A DNA stretch of 64,000 bases from Eubacterium xylanophilum ATCC 35991 (GCF_000518685.1 NZ_KI912472.1:84628-148627); one strand, 5' to 3'. Positions 1 through 9,878 are shown, numbered from the stretch's first letter. Notes: a model not told the origin generated them from the letters alone. Numbers and translations: made by a program.

Positions 1-96
1 GCTTCCAGTTTTTTTTAAGCTGACATAGCTTGAAATCACGTCGACAATGTCATTCTTTTCTCTGATTTCTTCAACTAGCTCGTTAGGATAATACAT
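1..96 (-). CDS. dnaG: DNA primase, N-terminal fragment (runs off the window)
   Basis: Only the first 32 codons are present; the gene continues leftward beyond base 1. They read MYYPNELVEEIREKND and then IVDVISSYVSLKKTGS, the conserved opening of bacterial DnaG just before its zinc-binding CHC2 domain. The ATG at 94-96 is preceded on the minus strand by AAGGGGAG, a good ribosome binding site. The upstream neighbour is the dGTPase-like gene, whose stop lies 20 bases away, so the two are very likely co-transcribed. The order dgt-dnaG (usually followed by rpoD) is common in Clostridia. DnaG makes the RNA primers for replication. The rest of the protein cannot be checked here. Confidence 0.9.
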   Translation of the reverse strand, partial: MYYPNELVEEIREKNDIVDVISSYVSLKKTGS

Positions 97-116
97 CTAG
101 ACTCCCCTTTGATCCC

Positions 117-1133
117 TTATAGAATTTGCCATGCACGTGGGATCATCAAATCTTTGTACGTAAGCACTGCATAATGGTCTGTCATACCTGCTATATAGTC
201 ACATATTACTCTAGACAATTCCTCGCCGTCTCTTTCGTACATATTTCTATAGAATTCAGGCAACTTATCAGGATTTTTTAAATAGTATTCATAGAGCGCC
301 TTGAGCATATATCCTGCCTTGCCTTCTTCCTTCTTCGCCTCGGAAGCCACATAGACGTTCTCGAACATAAACTTTCTCAATTCAACTAAAGCATCTCTAA
401 TCTCGTCTGACATTACTATGTCATTAAGTCCCCTGCTATTTACTACAATATCATGTAAAAGAGTATTTAACCTCTCTCTCAGAGTCTTGCCAAGAATCTT
501 GATGCAGTTTATCGGCAAATCTTCATCGCTGATAATCTTTCCCCTGATTGCATCATCTATATCAGAATTCACATATGCAATTTTGTCACAAATTCTGACT
601 ATCTTGCCCTCCAATGTGTGAGGATTACCCGCTGTAGAATGGTTGAGAATCCCGTCTCTAACCTCTTTGGTGAGATTCAGTCCCTTTCCGTCTTTCTCAA
701 GTAACTCCACCACGCGTATGCTCTGCATCTGATGCTTAAATCCACCTGCACACACCTCATTCAGGGCTCTCTCTCCGGCATGTCCAAAAGGAGTATGACC
801 CAAATCATGGCCCAGAGCTATTGCCTCTGTCAAGTCTTCGTTCAATAAAAGTGCCTTTGCTATACTTCTGGCGGTCTGGGCAACCTCCAGTGTATGTGTA
901 AGTCTAGTGCGATAATGATCGCCTTCAGGCGCCAAAAAGACTTGTGTCTTGCCCTTCAATCGTCTAAATGACTTTGAGTGCAGAATCCTATCCCTATCTC
1001 TCTGATAAATAGTCCGCATGTCACAAGGCGGCTCTTCTCTGTCCCTTCCCAAGGACTGGTCACTAAAGGCCGCAAACTCGGAAAAATTCTGATGTTCTCT
1101 TAGCTCAAGTTCCTCTCTGAAAGACAAAAGCAT
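117..1133 (-). CDS. dgt: dGTP triphosphohydrolase-like HD-domain protein
   Basis: A 338-residue protein of the deoxyguanosinetriphosphate triphosphohydrolase-like family, which splits dNTPs into deoxynucleoside and triphosphate. The HD-domain metal ligands are visible: His in RLTHTLEVAQ (about residue 79) and the HD pair in GHDLGHTPFGHAGE (about 108-121). The N-terminal stretch with RDRDRILHSKSFRRLKGKTQ is typical of the short Firmicute form (about 330-340 residues). A GGAG lies just before the ATG at 1133. It is the first gene of a likely dgt-dnaG operon. Role in dNTP pool control is from family knowledge; substrate preference cannot be read from sequence. Confidence 0.88.
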   Translation of the reverse strand: MLLSFREELELREHQNFSEFAAFSDQSLGRDREEPPCDMRTIYQRDRDRILHSKSFRRLKGKTQVFLAPEGDHYRTRLTHTLEVAQTARSIAKALLLNEDLTEAIALGHDLGHTPFGHAGERALNEVCAGGFKHQMQSIRVVELLEKDGKGLNLTKEVRDGILNHSTAGNPHTLEGKIVRICDKIAYVNSDIDDAIRGKIISDEDLPINCIKILGKTLRERLNTLLHDIVVNSRGLNDIVMSDEIRDALVELRKFMFENVYVASEAKKEEGKAGYMLKALYEYYLKNPDKLPEFYRNMYERDGEELSRVICDYIAGMTDHYAVLTYKDLMIPRAWQIL

Positions 1134-1156
1134 CGCTCCATTCTCTAAAAACAGTT

Positions 1157-1222
1157 ATAACCCCCATCAAAAGGTGGGGGGTATAAAAGCTACAAAGCCC
1201 TGCACTCTATCTCTAGAGTGCA
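1157..1222 (-). terminator. Hairpins 3' of ilvC
   Basis: Two stem-loops lie between ilvC and dgt. At 1201-1222 TGCACTCTA pairs perfectly with TAGAGTGCA around a TCTC loop. At 1157-1184 a C5/G5-based stem closes around AAAA; on the minus strand it is followed shortly by GTTTTT. Together they probably end the ilvN-ilvC transcript. The T-run is not immediately after the stem, so termination efficiency is uncertain. Confidence 0.5.
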
Positions 1223-1254
1223 AAGCAATTATAATTCATAATCTTCGGTAGAGA

Positions 1255-2289
<1,035 letters not shown>

Positions 2290-2352
2290 CTAAATTATTA
2301 AATTAATTTAATTAAATATATAATATCTGTCATTGACAGTATATTATCAAAC

Positions 2353-2832
2353 TTAGTTTCCTCTAAGAAGTCCGGTTGTACCGGTTCTCACAAACTCATT
2401 GATCTCATAACCATCGAGCAACTTGATAAATGCATTAATCTTAGATGCATTACCTGTCAGCTCAATCATCATAGTATCGCTTGTCACATCAACAATCTTA
2501 GCTCGGAAAATATCCACGATAGCACTAATCGCAGGTCTATCTTCCTGATTTACATTTATCTTAACGAGAATCAGCTCTCTACAAACAGATACGCTGCTTC
2601 CCAATTCTGTAACTTTTCTAACATTCTCCAACTTGAGAATCTGCTTCTCAATCTGCTCGAGCACACTGTCCTCACCCGAAACTGACACTGTCATCCTAGA
2701 TACTTCAGAATTCTCGGTTTCTCCTACTGTAAGGCTGTCAATATTGTATCCTCTTCGACTGAAAAGTCCTACAACTCTAGACAAGGCACCTGGAGTATTG
2801 TCCATCAATATAGATAATACCATATTTCTCAT
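2353..2832 (-). CDS. ilvN: Acetolactate synthase small (regulatory) subunit
   Basis: A 159-residue protein of the IlvN/IlvH family. It starts MRNMVLSILMDNTPGALSRV, the N-terminal ACT domain that senses valine, with the usual GLFSRRGYNIDSLTVG motif, followed by the conserved second domain. It binds the catalytic IlvB subunit, raises its activity and makes it feedback-sensitive. AAGGAGTGAG precedes the ATG. Unusually, its partner ilvB is not adjacent but lies at 55571-57253 with ilvD and leuB. A near-consensus promoter starts this transcript directly after the preceding LCP gene. No T-box or leader peptide is visible in the short leader. Confidence 0.96.
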   Translation of the reverse strand: MRNMVLSILMDNTPGALSRVVGLFSRRGYNIDSLTVGETENSEVSRMTVSVSGEDSVLEQIEKQILKLENVRKVTELGSSVSVCRELILVKINVNQEDRPAISAIVDIFRAKIVDVTSDTMMIELTGNASKINAFIKLLDGYEINEFVRTGTTGLLRGN

Positions 2833-2884
2833 ATCTTCTCACTCCTTACTTTATGTTTTATCTAAAAGTGTCTATCAAATTTTA

Positions 2885-2913
2885 ATTATAGCAATTCATC
2901 CTTAAATTGTCAA
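2885..2913 (-). promoter_or_regulatory. Consensus sigma-A promoter of ilvN-ilvC
   Basis: On the minus strand TTGACA (2908-2913) and TATAAT (2885-2890) are separated by exactly 17 bases, a perfect consensus. The -35 box lies four bases beyond the stop codon of the LCP gene, with no terminator between. The start site would be near 2878, giving a leader of about 45 bases, too short for a T-box. Confidence 0.85.
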
Positions 2914-2916
2914 ATA

Positions 2917-3939
2917 CTACTTCTTGAATATGAAGTTGTGCAGACCATTTTTATTCTTCTCAAGATCGATATCCAAAACCGAACTTCCATTGATTGTCGG
3001 CGATGTAAATGTATTGTCCGCAGGAACTCTATACTGATCAAGCTTCGTAGTTCCAAGCTTTGCTATCGCCACCATGTAAGAATATATGTCGTCCTTAGAC
3101 AAATCCGTCTTGACATTTGGCATGACAACATCAATCAAATCTAACCACTGGTCCACTGACATTGATTTAACCTTGGTTAACAAGGCCTGAATAACATTTC
3201 TCTGTCTCTCTGTTCTTCCATAATCATCAGCTTTTCCGGATGCAGAGTAAACCGGCGGAGTCACACCGTTAACTCTCTTACCATGACGAATTCTACTGTA
3301 ACCCAAGGCCTGATAGCCATTTAGCACTTGCTTACCGGGTTTGAGATTTCTATTCTTCTTTCTCTTGATATAGTTAGTAGTATTGAGGTGTTTGGCCTCA
3401 GACTCTGTGACATCAACTTGTATACCGCCGACCTTATTGATAACCTCAACAAAGGCATCGAAGTTTACTTCGGCATACCCATCTAACTTGATACCGAAGT
3501 TAGATGCTATAGTCTCATACAACAACTTGATTCCACCATTTTGATAGGCAGAATTGAACTTATTCTTGCCATGTCCCGGAATCTCAAGATACATGTCTCG
3601 CATAAGGGATGTTACTTTGAGTTTTTTGTGCTTCATGTCAAGAGTTGCAATCATCATGGAATCCGAACGCCTCGAAACTCCCTTGACATTCTGCTCATTT
3701 TCATCCTTATCCGCTCCAACTAACAGAATATTTACAACTTCATTGTCACTAACTGTATCATACTTTGATATATCCACCTTTTCCAATGCATTATCCTTAT
3801 CATAATTCAGCATTCCAAGGCTTGAATCCATTCTATGACTGAGGGTAGCCGCAACACATCCTGCTGCCCCGCTCAGCAAAAGTCCAATTACGAAGAGTAC
3901 TCTTCTGACCATACGGCCTCTTCTTCTCTTGCTTTCCAT
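2917..3939 (-). CDS. LytR-CpsA-Psr (LCP) family wall glycopolymer ligase
   Basis: A 340-residue membrane-anchored protein. A basic N-terminus (RRRGRMVRR) is followed by one membrane segment (about residues 11-32), then the LCP domain: NILLVGAD, RRSDSMMIATLD, SLMRDMYLEIPG, and the Arg-rich GYSRIRHG with YGRTERQRN. These Arg and Asp residues bind the polyprenyl-pyrophosphate substrate in known LCP enzymes, which attach teichoic acids or capsular glycans to peptidoglycan. AGGAGGAATG precedes the ATG. It is the last gene of the run with two glycosyltransferases upstream, which fits assembly and attachment of a wall polysaccharide. The exact polymer is not known. Confidence 0.9.
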   Translation of the reverse strand: MESKRRRGRMVRRVLFVIGLLLSGAAGCVAATLSHRMDSSLGMLNYDKDNALEKVDISKYDTVSDNEVVNILLVGADKDENEQNVKGVSRRSDSMMIATLDMKHKKLKVTSLMRDMYLEIPGHGKNKFNSAYQNGGIKLLYETIASNFGIKLDGYAEVNFDAFVEVINKVGGIQVDVTESEAKHLNTTNYIKRKKNRNLKPGKQVLNGYQALGYSRIRHGKRVNGVTPPVYSASGKADDYGRTERQRNVIQALLTKVKSMSVDQWLDLIDVVMPNVKTDLSKDDIYSYMVAIAKLGTTKLDQYRVPADNTFTSPTINGSSVLDIDLEKNKNGLHNFIFKK

Positions 3940-3971
3940 TCCATTCCTCCTATGATTCCCAAACTCTTTAT

Positions 3972-4889
3972 TTACGCTATTATAATAAGCATAAGATTTC
4001 TGATAATCCCGCTCTTCTTAAATCCAAACTTGACAATCTCATATTTTCTCTTAATGGGATTTATATCATAAAGTCTGGCAAAATGTCTGAGCACATATCT
4101 GTCCTTGTCTCTCAATCTATCCTTGAACAAATTGTAGAACGCCTTGCCCTGTCGAACATTTGCCCTGATAGCATTCCTCTGCTTGACGATATTCACAAGC
4201 CTGTTTACAAAGTAGGCTCCAAAACTCGCCCCACCTATCATATTACCACTGTGTTGACGATAGTGCAACGTCATATTGTCAATATATGAAATTTTTCCAA
4301 AGCACCTACATATGAGAGCAAGCCACCAATCGTGAACCTTAATCCCCTCCGGAATCACATCGAGATAATCGAGAACCTGTCTATTAATCATCACAGTACA
4401 CCCAATAACCTTATTCTCCATGAGAAGTTTTGCAAGTCCACTGTCTCTCGGATCCATATGGCTGTTGCGGAAAAATGATCCGAGTTCCATCTTGCTGTCG
4501 CTGTCGTAATTCATCGCATCGGTAAATACAAGTACCGGTTGATCAGGCCACTTTTTCTCCACCTTCTTCATGCGTTCCGCAGTCACTCTGATTTTATTCT
4601 TATGCCAGATGTCATCTTGATCACAGAGCATGATATAAGGGCTTTCGCTCCTCTTAATTGCGCTCAAAAAGTTCTTTGTATACCCTAGATTTTTCTTGTT
4701 CTTATGAAGGGTTATATTGTCATACTCCCTGACATATTCCTCTGCGATAGCAACCGTTCCATCCGTAGAACAATCATCGCATATCTCTATGTCAAAATCA
4801 TTGTAATCATTTGCAATTACAGAATCCAAAAGAGCCTTCAAATATCTCTCTCCATTGTAAGTAGGCACTACTACATGAACTTTAGACAT
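3972..4889 (-). CDS. Family 2 glycosyltransferase, rhamnosyltransferase-like
   Basis: A 305-residue GT2 enzyme beginning MSKVHVVVPTYNGERYLKAL. The nucleotide-sugar fold shows ICDDCSTDGT (about 36-45), the metal-binding DQDD in MLCDQDDIWHKNK (about 93-105) and a C-terminal WWLALICRCFG segment. This DQDDIW pattern is typical of transferases that add rhamnose or similar sugars to cell-surface glycans. GGAAGGAG precedes the ATG, which overlaps the upstream transferase gene by eight bases. The dTDP-rhamnose operon lies near 60-63 kb of this window; a link between the two is inference. Sugar and acceptor are not determined. Confidence 0.85.
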   Translation of the reverse strand: MSKVHVVVPTYNGERYLKALLDSVIANDYNDFDIEICDDCSTDGTVAIAEEYVREYDNITLHKNKKNLGYTKNFLSAIKRSESPYIMLCDQDDIWHKNKIRVTAERMKKVEKKWPDQPVLVFTDAMNYDSDSKMELGSFFRNSHMDPRDSGLAKLLMENKVIGCTVMINRQVLDYLDVIPEGIKVHDWWLALICRCFGKISYIDNMTLHYRQHSGNMIGGASFGAYFVNRLVNIVKQRNAIRANVRQGKAFYNLFKDRLRDKDRYVLRHFARLYDINPIKRKYEIVKFGFKKSGIIRNLMLIIIA

Positions 4890-5829
4890 CCTCTCTCTCC
4901 TTCCAATATCTCTTGTTCATACTGATTTTCTGAACTATCTTTCTCGGAAGCTTCTCATACTTGCGTCCAAGCTTATAACCTATAAACTTAAATCCACTCT
5001 GCATAATTAGGTCAGGAACCATGTACCATCGGCCCGTCCTGACAAGATACCCCGAAGTATCCTTCACAAGCTTTATTCCCTCGGACTCCGACTTCACTCT
5101 GTCAAATATTTCATGGTACTGCTCCTGTGAGACCGCCATATCAAAGTTTCTCGACAACTGCTGCCTGTAGGTGTACTTATGCGCATGAACAACTACTGCA
5201 TCTGCGGCATAGGCAATCTTAAAACCATTGTCTATCACACTGGCAGCCATTATCATATCCTCATTAAAAATGGTCTGAGTGACAAAACCTCCAAGCTGCT
5301 CATATATGGCCTTTTTATACATGGCGCATACATTCGAACAGAAAAATGTCTTGATTCCAAGGGTCTCTATATCCTCAGCCGACTTAATTATAGATCTGTC
5401 CGGGTAATTAAACTCTCTGGTATAATTCTCTATAACACCCACATCATCCCCGGCAATCTGCCTACCATAGGCAACGGCGACTTCTGAATCTTTCTCAAAA
5501 CTCGCAAGGAGTTTCTCCACAAGATAATTGTCTACCGGCACGGCATCCTGAGTCATGAAGAGCATATAGTCTGCACTCGACAGAGATGCCCCCTTATTTC
5601 TGGTTCCGCCGTGATCGAAGTCAATAGCCTCCACGGGATGAATCTCACTATTATTGGCCTTGACAAGGATACTCTTTACTCTGTCATTCTCCTCGTCATC
5701 TAACATGGTCTGCATGAAGATGATTTTCCCGGGTGTCACTGACTGGTTGTTAAGTCTATCTATTAACTTTTCGAGTTTCCCATCAGGCTTGTAAACCGGG
5801 ATAATCACATCTACTGCAGTATTATTCAT
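4882..5829 (-). CDS. Family 2 glycosyltransferase, rhamnosyltransferase-like
   Basis: A 315-residue GT2 enzyme. It opens with VDVIIPVYKPDGKLEKLIDR and carries FDHGGTRNKGA and MTQDAVPVD (about 72-98), the pattern of WbbL/RfbN-like rhamnosyltransferases, then IFNEDMIMAASVIDNG, the acceptor-site ED motif. Its ATG overlaps the proS stop by eight bases and its own end overlaps the next transferase by eight bases, so translation of the three genes is probably coupled. GGAG lies nine bases before the start. It likely works on the cytoplasmic membrane face in building a wall or capsular glycan; the exact linkage is unknown. Confidence 0.85.
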   Translation of the reverse strand: MNNTAVDVIIPVYKPDGKLEKLIDRLNNQSVTPGKIIFMQTMLDDEENDRVKSILVKANNSEIHPVEAIDFDHGGTRNKGASLSSADYMLFMTQDAVPVDNYLVEKLLASFEKDSEVAVAYGRQIAGDDVGVIENYTREFNYPDRSIIKSAEDIETLGIKTFFCSNVCAMYKKAIYEQLGGFVTQTIFNEDMIMAASVIDNGFKIAYAADAVVVHAHKYTYRQQLSRNFDMAVSQEQYHEIFDRVKSESEGIKLVKDTSGYLVRTGRWYMVPDLIMQSGFKFIGYKLGRKYEKLPRKIVQKISMNKRYWKEREDV

Positions 5830-7561
5830 ATTCTTTTACTCCATCTTCGATATCAGCATAGAGCTTGGCAACCAATTTCTTGATTGTGTCAAAGGCCTCA
5901 TCAAGAGGAACCTGCTCCTGAACTGACTTGTCTCTTGTTGAAAGCTCTATACATGCATTTTTCATATTTCTTGGGCTGACAACAACTCTCACCGGCACAC
6001 CGAGCAAATCAGCATCGGAGAACATAGCACCGGCTCTTACATTTCTGTCATCATATATAACTTCAAGTCCGTCTTTTTGAAGCTTGTCATACAAATCGTC
6101 CGCAAAAGCCTTGCACTCCTCATCATCTGCTCTCATGCAGCAAAGATGCACTTCCCAAGGAGCAATTGTTATTGGCCAGATTGGACCATAATCATCATGC
6201 TTGACCTCACATACAGAAGCAGCAAGTCTTCCAACACCAATTCCGTAGCATCCCATGATAGGATTATGCGCCTTGCCCTCTGCGTCAAGGTACTCCATTC
6301 CCATTGACTTTGTATACTTTGTTCCAAGCTGGAAGATATTACCTACCTCAATACCACGGGCAATTCCAAGTGAATGCTTTCCACACTTAGGACATATACC
6401 GCCCTCTACGGCCTTAGAGTAGTCACCGAACTCTACTTCTCCAAGATCACGCGGAATATTTAACCCTGTATAATGCTTATCTGCTTCATTGGCACCGCAG
6501 CAGAGATTCTCTATGCCCTTCAATGATGAATCGTAGAGAACAGTAACTTTGTCACTTATTCCATATGGGCCAATGCATCCCGCAACGAGTACGGAGTCAT
6601 CCTCGATAACTGCAGGATGAATAGCACCAACAACATTGGTAATCTTGGTCTCATTGGCTTCCATGTCGCCGCGTGTAAACAATACCACATAGGAATCATC
6701 TTCATTCTTCTGGTATACTACCGCCTTACAAGCGCGCTCTACCGGATAACCCAAGAATTCACATACTTCTTCAATTGTATGATTGTCACCTGTCTCAACT
6801 TTCTTCAAATCTTCAGCACTTGGACCTGCCTCGTTTTCGATGATATTCTTGGCTGCCTCCATATTGGCACTGTAATCACACTCATCGCAGATAACAATCG
6901 AATCCTCTCCTGCGTCAGCCAGAAGCATATACTCGTGAGAAATGCTTCCACCCATCATACCTGAATCAGAAGCAACCACAACTACCTCAGGGATTCCCGC
7001 CCTGGCAAAAATCCTCTGATATGCTTTATAGCACTTGTCATAATACTCTTCCAAATCCTCCATGGAAGTATGGAATGAATACGCGTCCTTCATAGTAAAC
7101 TCACGAACTCTTATCATACCCGCACGAGGTCTTGCCTCGTCTCTGAATTTGGTCTGTATCTGATAAATCATGAACGGATACTTAGTATAACTGTTTCCAT
7201 ACTCTCTGACGAGATGAACTGCAGCCTCTTCATGAGTCATTCCAAGCACCATAGGGGACTTGTTGCGGTCCTCAAATCTCAAGAGCTCACTTCCAACACT
7301 CTCGTATCTTCCTGACTCCTCCCAGAGACTAGCCGGTAAAGCCACAGGAAAAAGAACTTCCTGTCCGTCAATTGCATCCATTTCCTTGCGGATAATATTT
7401 TCTATCTTAGTTGTAATTCTCTTAAGAGGTGGATACTGGGAAAATATTCCGTTAGCCATATTCTTCATATATCCACCGCGCACCATAAACGCATGGCTAT
7501 CTACAGCACACTCCGATGGTCTCTCCTTAAATCTTTCTCCAACTAATTTATCGAGTTTCAT
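5822..7561 (-). CDS. proS: Prolyl-tRNA synthetase (bacterial type, with editing domain)
   Basis: A 579-residue class II synthetase that charges tRNA-Pro. Visible parts are motif 2 around FRDEARPRAGMIRVREFTMKD (seen in two pieces near residues 138-157), a YbaK-like editing insert at about 225-390, motif 3 with GCYGIGVGRL (about 438-447) and a C-terminal HGTP anticodon-binding domain. AGGAGGCG precedes the ATG. The gap to the upstream MATE gene is only 19 bases, so no T-box leader fits, although such leaders are common on synthetase genes in Firmicutes. The stop overlaps a glycosyltransferase start, an odd partner for a housekeeping synthetase. Confidence 0.96.
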   Translation of the reverse strand: MKLDKLVGERFKERPSECAVDSHAFMVRGGYMKNMANGIFSQYPPLKRITTKIENIIRKEMDAIDGQEVLFPVALPASLWEESGRYESVGSELLRFEDRNKSPMVLGMTHEEAAVHLVREYGNSYTKYPFMIYQIQTKFRDEARPRAGMIRVREFTMKDAYSFHTSMEDLEEYYDKCYKAYQRIFARAGIPEVVVVASDSGMMGGSISHEYMLLADAGEDSIVICDECDYSANMEAAKNIIENEAGPSAEDLKKVETGDNHTIEEVCEFLGYPVERACKAVVYQKNEDDSYVVLFTRGDMEANETKITNVVGAIHPAVIEDDSVLVAGCIGPYGISDKVTVLYDSSLKGIENLCCGANEADKHYTGLNIPRDLGEVEFGDYSKAVEGGICPKCGKHSLGIARGIEVGNIFQLGTKYTKSMGMEYLDAEGKAHNPIMGCYGIGVGRLAASVCEVKHDDYGPIWPITIAPWEVHLCCMRADDEECKAFADDLYDKLQKDGLEVIYDDRNVRAGAMFSDADLLGVPVRVVVSPRNMKNACIELSTRDKSVQEQVPLDEAFDTIKKLVAKLYADIEDGVKEYE

Positions 7562-7580
7562 TATAAGAACGCCTCCTATA

Positions 7581-8978
7581 TTATAAATTCTTAATTTTCT
7601 TAATATACAAGTTCCTGAAAAATAGTCCGCTTATGATAACTGAGCTAAGCTCCGCAATCGGGAATGCGAACCATACGGCGTCAAGCCCTGCTATTCTTGA
7701 AAGAATATATGCCGCAGGGACCAAGACGCAAAGCTGTCTCGCCAGTGATACGATGAGACTTACAAAGCCCTCTCCAAAAGCCTGGAATGTCGCCATAAAG
7801 ATAATACAACATCCCGCTATCGGGAAGTGGATAGCTATCGTTCTAAGTGCCTTTGATCCAATATCTATCATCTGAGGTGAAGCATTAAATAGCATGAGCA
7901 ATTTGTCCGGAACAGCAAAGAATATAAGCATTCCAATCACCATCAAACTAACTGAGATTACAAGACTGAACTTCATTCCCTCTGTAATTCTCTTTTTATT
8001 TCTCGCACCATAATTATATGCAATAATCGGAATCAATCCATTGTTAAGCCCGAAAATAGGCATGAATATAAAGCTGTTGAGCTTAAAATATACTCCAAAT
8101 ACCGCTACTGCTGTCATAGAAAACGGAGCAATTATCTTATTCATTGCAAATGTCATTACAGAACCGATAGCCTGCATAATAATAGTCGGAACAGCGATGA
8201 TATAAATATTCTTAATTGTCTTTATATCCGGTCGGAATATTTTACCTAATGACAATGTAATCTCATGATTCTTCTTGATATTGAAGTATAGCGCCATCGC
8301 CATCGCCACTGTCTGACCGACCACTGTCGCGATAGCCGCACCCTTAATTCCAAGCTTAGGAGCTCCAAGGAGTCCAAAGATGAGAATCGGATCGAGAATC
8401 ATATTAATCACTGCTCCAACCGACTGAGTAATCATGGTATAGAAAGTCTTTCCGGTAGACTGCAACAATCTCTCAAAGGTCATCTCGAAGAAAATTCCAA
8501 ATGACAAGATATAGCAGATTGACAGATAATCTGTACTGTACTGCATAATTAGCGCGGCATTCTCTGTGCCCTCTTTGATCTGTGAAGCTACAAACGGCTT
8601 GACTGCAAACAGCGATAATACCATCAATACGATATAGCTGATAAAAATCAAGAACAAACCGGTATTTGCCGCCTTATTGACATCATTAAACTTCTTGGCT
8701 CCAAGGCTTTTGGATAGTATTGCATTAATACCTACGCCGGTTCCCGCTCCTATGGCAATCATCAACATCTGGGCTGGAAAGGCCAAACTAGTTGCTGAAA
8801 GGGCAGATTCGTTGATTCTCGACACAAAGATACTGTCGACAATATTATAAAGCGCCTGAACCAACATTGACAACATCATCGGAAGTGACATGGTCACTAT
8901 CAATTTCTTGACAGGCATGACTCCCATCTTGTTCTCTTGAACCTGTGGTTCTTGATTATCTACTTTAGTTTCACTCAT
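7581..8978 (-). CDS. MATE family efflux transporter
   Basis: A 465-residue polytopic protein with about twelve membrane segments in two similar halves, the layout of MATE Na+ or H+ antiporters that export drugs or metabolites. The first segment contains LPMMLSMLVQALYNIVDSIF, and the second half repeats the pattern with IIMQAIGSVMTFAMNKII. CGGAGGG precedes the ATG. It sits between the LytTR gene and proS with short gaps (32 and 19 bases), so co-transcription with both is likely. The substrate cannot be read from sequence. Confidence 0.9.
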   Translation of the reverse strand: MSETKVDNQEPQVQENKMGVMPVKKLIVTMSLPMMLSMLVQALYNIVDSIFVSRINESALSATSLAFPAQMLMIAIGAGTGVGINAILSKSLGAKKFNDVNKAANTGLFLIFISYIVLMVLSLFAVKPFVASQIKEGTENAALIMQYSTDYLSICYILSFGIFFEMTFERLLQSTGKTFYTMITQSVGAVINMILDPILIFGLLGAPKLGIKGAAIATVVGQTVAMAMALYFNIKKNHEITLSLGKIFRPDIKTIKNIYIIAVPTIIMQAIGSVMTFAMNKIIAPFSMTAVAVFGVYFKLNSFIFMPIFGLNNGLIPIIAYNYGARNKKRITEGMKFSLVISVSLMVIGMLIFFAVPDKLLMLFNASPQMIDIGSKALRTIAIHFPIAGCCIIFMATFQAFGEGFVSLIVSLARQLCVLVPAAYILSRIAGLDAVWFAFPIAELSSVIISGLFFRNLYIKKIKNL

Positions 8979-9010
8979 TAAAATCCCTCCGTGAAAACTT
9001 TCTTCTAAAT

Positions 9011-9358
9011 CTATAATCCCATATCTTTATAGAACTGTTGCTTATACTTGCGCCCCAACGCAATTCTAATACCGCCTTCTCCCATCAATACAGCATTTTC
9101 CATCCTGAGGATAGCCTTAACTTCATCCTTGTTAACCAAAAATGACTTATGGCACCTTGCAAAAACTCTGCTGCCTAAGGCCAAGTGAACATCTGAAAGC
9201 GAGATATATTCCACCACATATGTCGCCTTATCTTTGGTCTTGAGATAAGCTGCTCTATCTCTGTATTCTACATAGAGAACATCGCTTAAATTCACTCTGG
9301 AAATCCTAGTGCCATTCTTGATGATTAATTTACCATCATTGTTATTAATTTTCCCCAC
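9011..9358 (-). CDS. LytTR-domain DNA-binding protein
   Basis: A 115-residue protein that is almost only a LytTR DNA-binding domain (about residues 8-112), with VLYVEYRDRAAYL, VFARCHKSFLVN and IALGRKYKQQF. No receiver domain is present. The start is GTG at 9358, preceded by GAGGAAG; it overlaps the end of the XRE gene by 14 bases, so the two are translationally coupled. Stand-alone LytTR proteins often regulate neighbouring membrane proteins; here the downstream neighbour is the MATE transporter. The target is inference. Confidence 0.85.
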   Translation of the reverse strand: MGKINNNDGKLIIKNGTRISRVNLSDVLYVEYRDRAAYLKTKDKATYVVEYISLSDVHLALGSRVFARCHKSFLVNKDEVKAILRMENAVLMGEGGIRIALGRKYKQQFYKDMGL

Positions 9359-9704
9359 GATTTTCTTCCTCCCTCTTTTTACATCTCAATGTAACTTCTT
9401 TGTTATACGCATCAGCCAATAAACATATTATAAAGGCTTTTTCCTTTAGTGTTGAGTCCACTATTCTCGTTATAATGTCATTACCCATCATGACACCTGT
9501 CAATAGATAGTTCAGATCAACACCATGGCGCTCATGGAATCTCATAAGTCCATAAACGCTCACTGAGCATTCCCCACGCTCAATCCGGTACAACTGTCTC
9601 TCGCTCACTTCAAGATCTTGACACATGTCCTCAACTGAAATATCAAGAAAACGTCGAATCTCCCGGATTCTTCTTCCAACTTCTGAATTGAATCGATCTA
9701 CCAA
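9345..9704 (-). CDS. XRE-family helix-turn-helix protein
   Basis: I place the start at TTG 9704 because AGGAGGGG sits about seven bases upstream; the longer frame from ATG 9794 has no ribosome binding site. This gives 119 residues. The HTH is at about 8-60: EVGRRIREIRRFLDISVED then LEVSERQLYRIERGECSVS. The C-terminal 40 residues (STLKEKAFIICLLADAY) are not recognised and may mediate dimerisation or partner binding. It overlaps the LytTR gene. The pair is probably a regulatory unit read together with the MATE gene. A 6-bp inverted repeat (TTTGTG/CACAAA, 9730-9745) lies just upstream and could be an operator. Confidence 0.75.
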   Translation of the reverse strand: MVDRFNSEVGRRIREIRRFLDISVEDMCQDLEVSERQLYRIERGECSVSVYGLMRFHERHGVDLNYLLTGVMMGNDIITRIVDSTLKEKAFIICLLADAYNKEVTLRCKKREEENRGEN

Positions 9705-9729
9705 CGATTCTCCCCTCCTATGTTTAGTA

Positions 9730-9745
9730 TTTGTGCCCACACAAA
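9730..9745. promoter_or_regulatory. Small inverted repeat before the XRE gene
   Basis: TTTGTG and CACAAA flank CCCA, a perfect 6-bp dyad about ten bases upstream of the XRE ribosome binding site. It could be an autoregulatory operator or an RNA hairpin. It lies inside the longer possible reading frame from 9794, so it may also be chance. Confidence 0.3.
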
Positions 9746-9878
9746 CTCTGTCATCCGCTTTAACAGGTCCCTTTCCTGTATGAAGAGCACGCATAAATCG
9801 ACACTATTTTTTATTTTAACTTATTTAAGAGGAAAAATAAAGTTTTTTTTGAAAAAATATTATTTTTTTATTTTGCTC

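Noticed and set aside
5822-7580. T-box leader for proS, and likewise for cysS and the ilv/leu genes
   Set aside because: The gaps before proS and cysS are about 19 bases. The ilvN and leuB leaders are under 70 bases and contain no T-box motif.
9705-9794. Longer XRE protein from ATG 9794
   Set aside because: No ribosome binding site precedes that ATG, while TTG 9704 has AGGAGGGG at good distance. The extra 30 residues look unrelated to HTH proteins.
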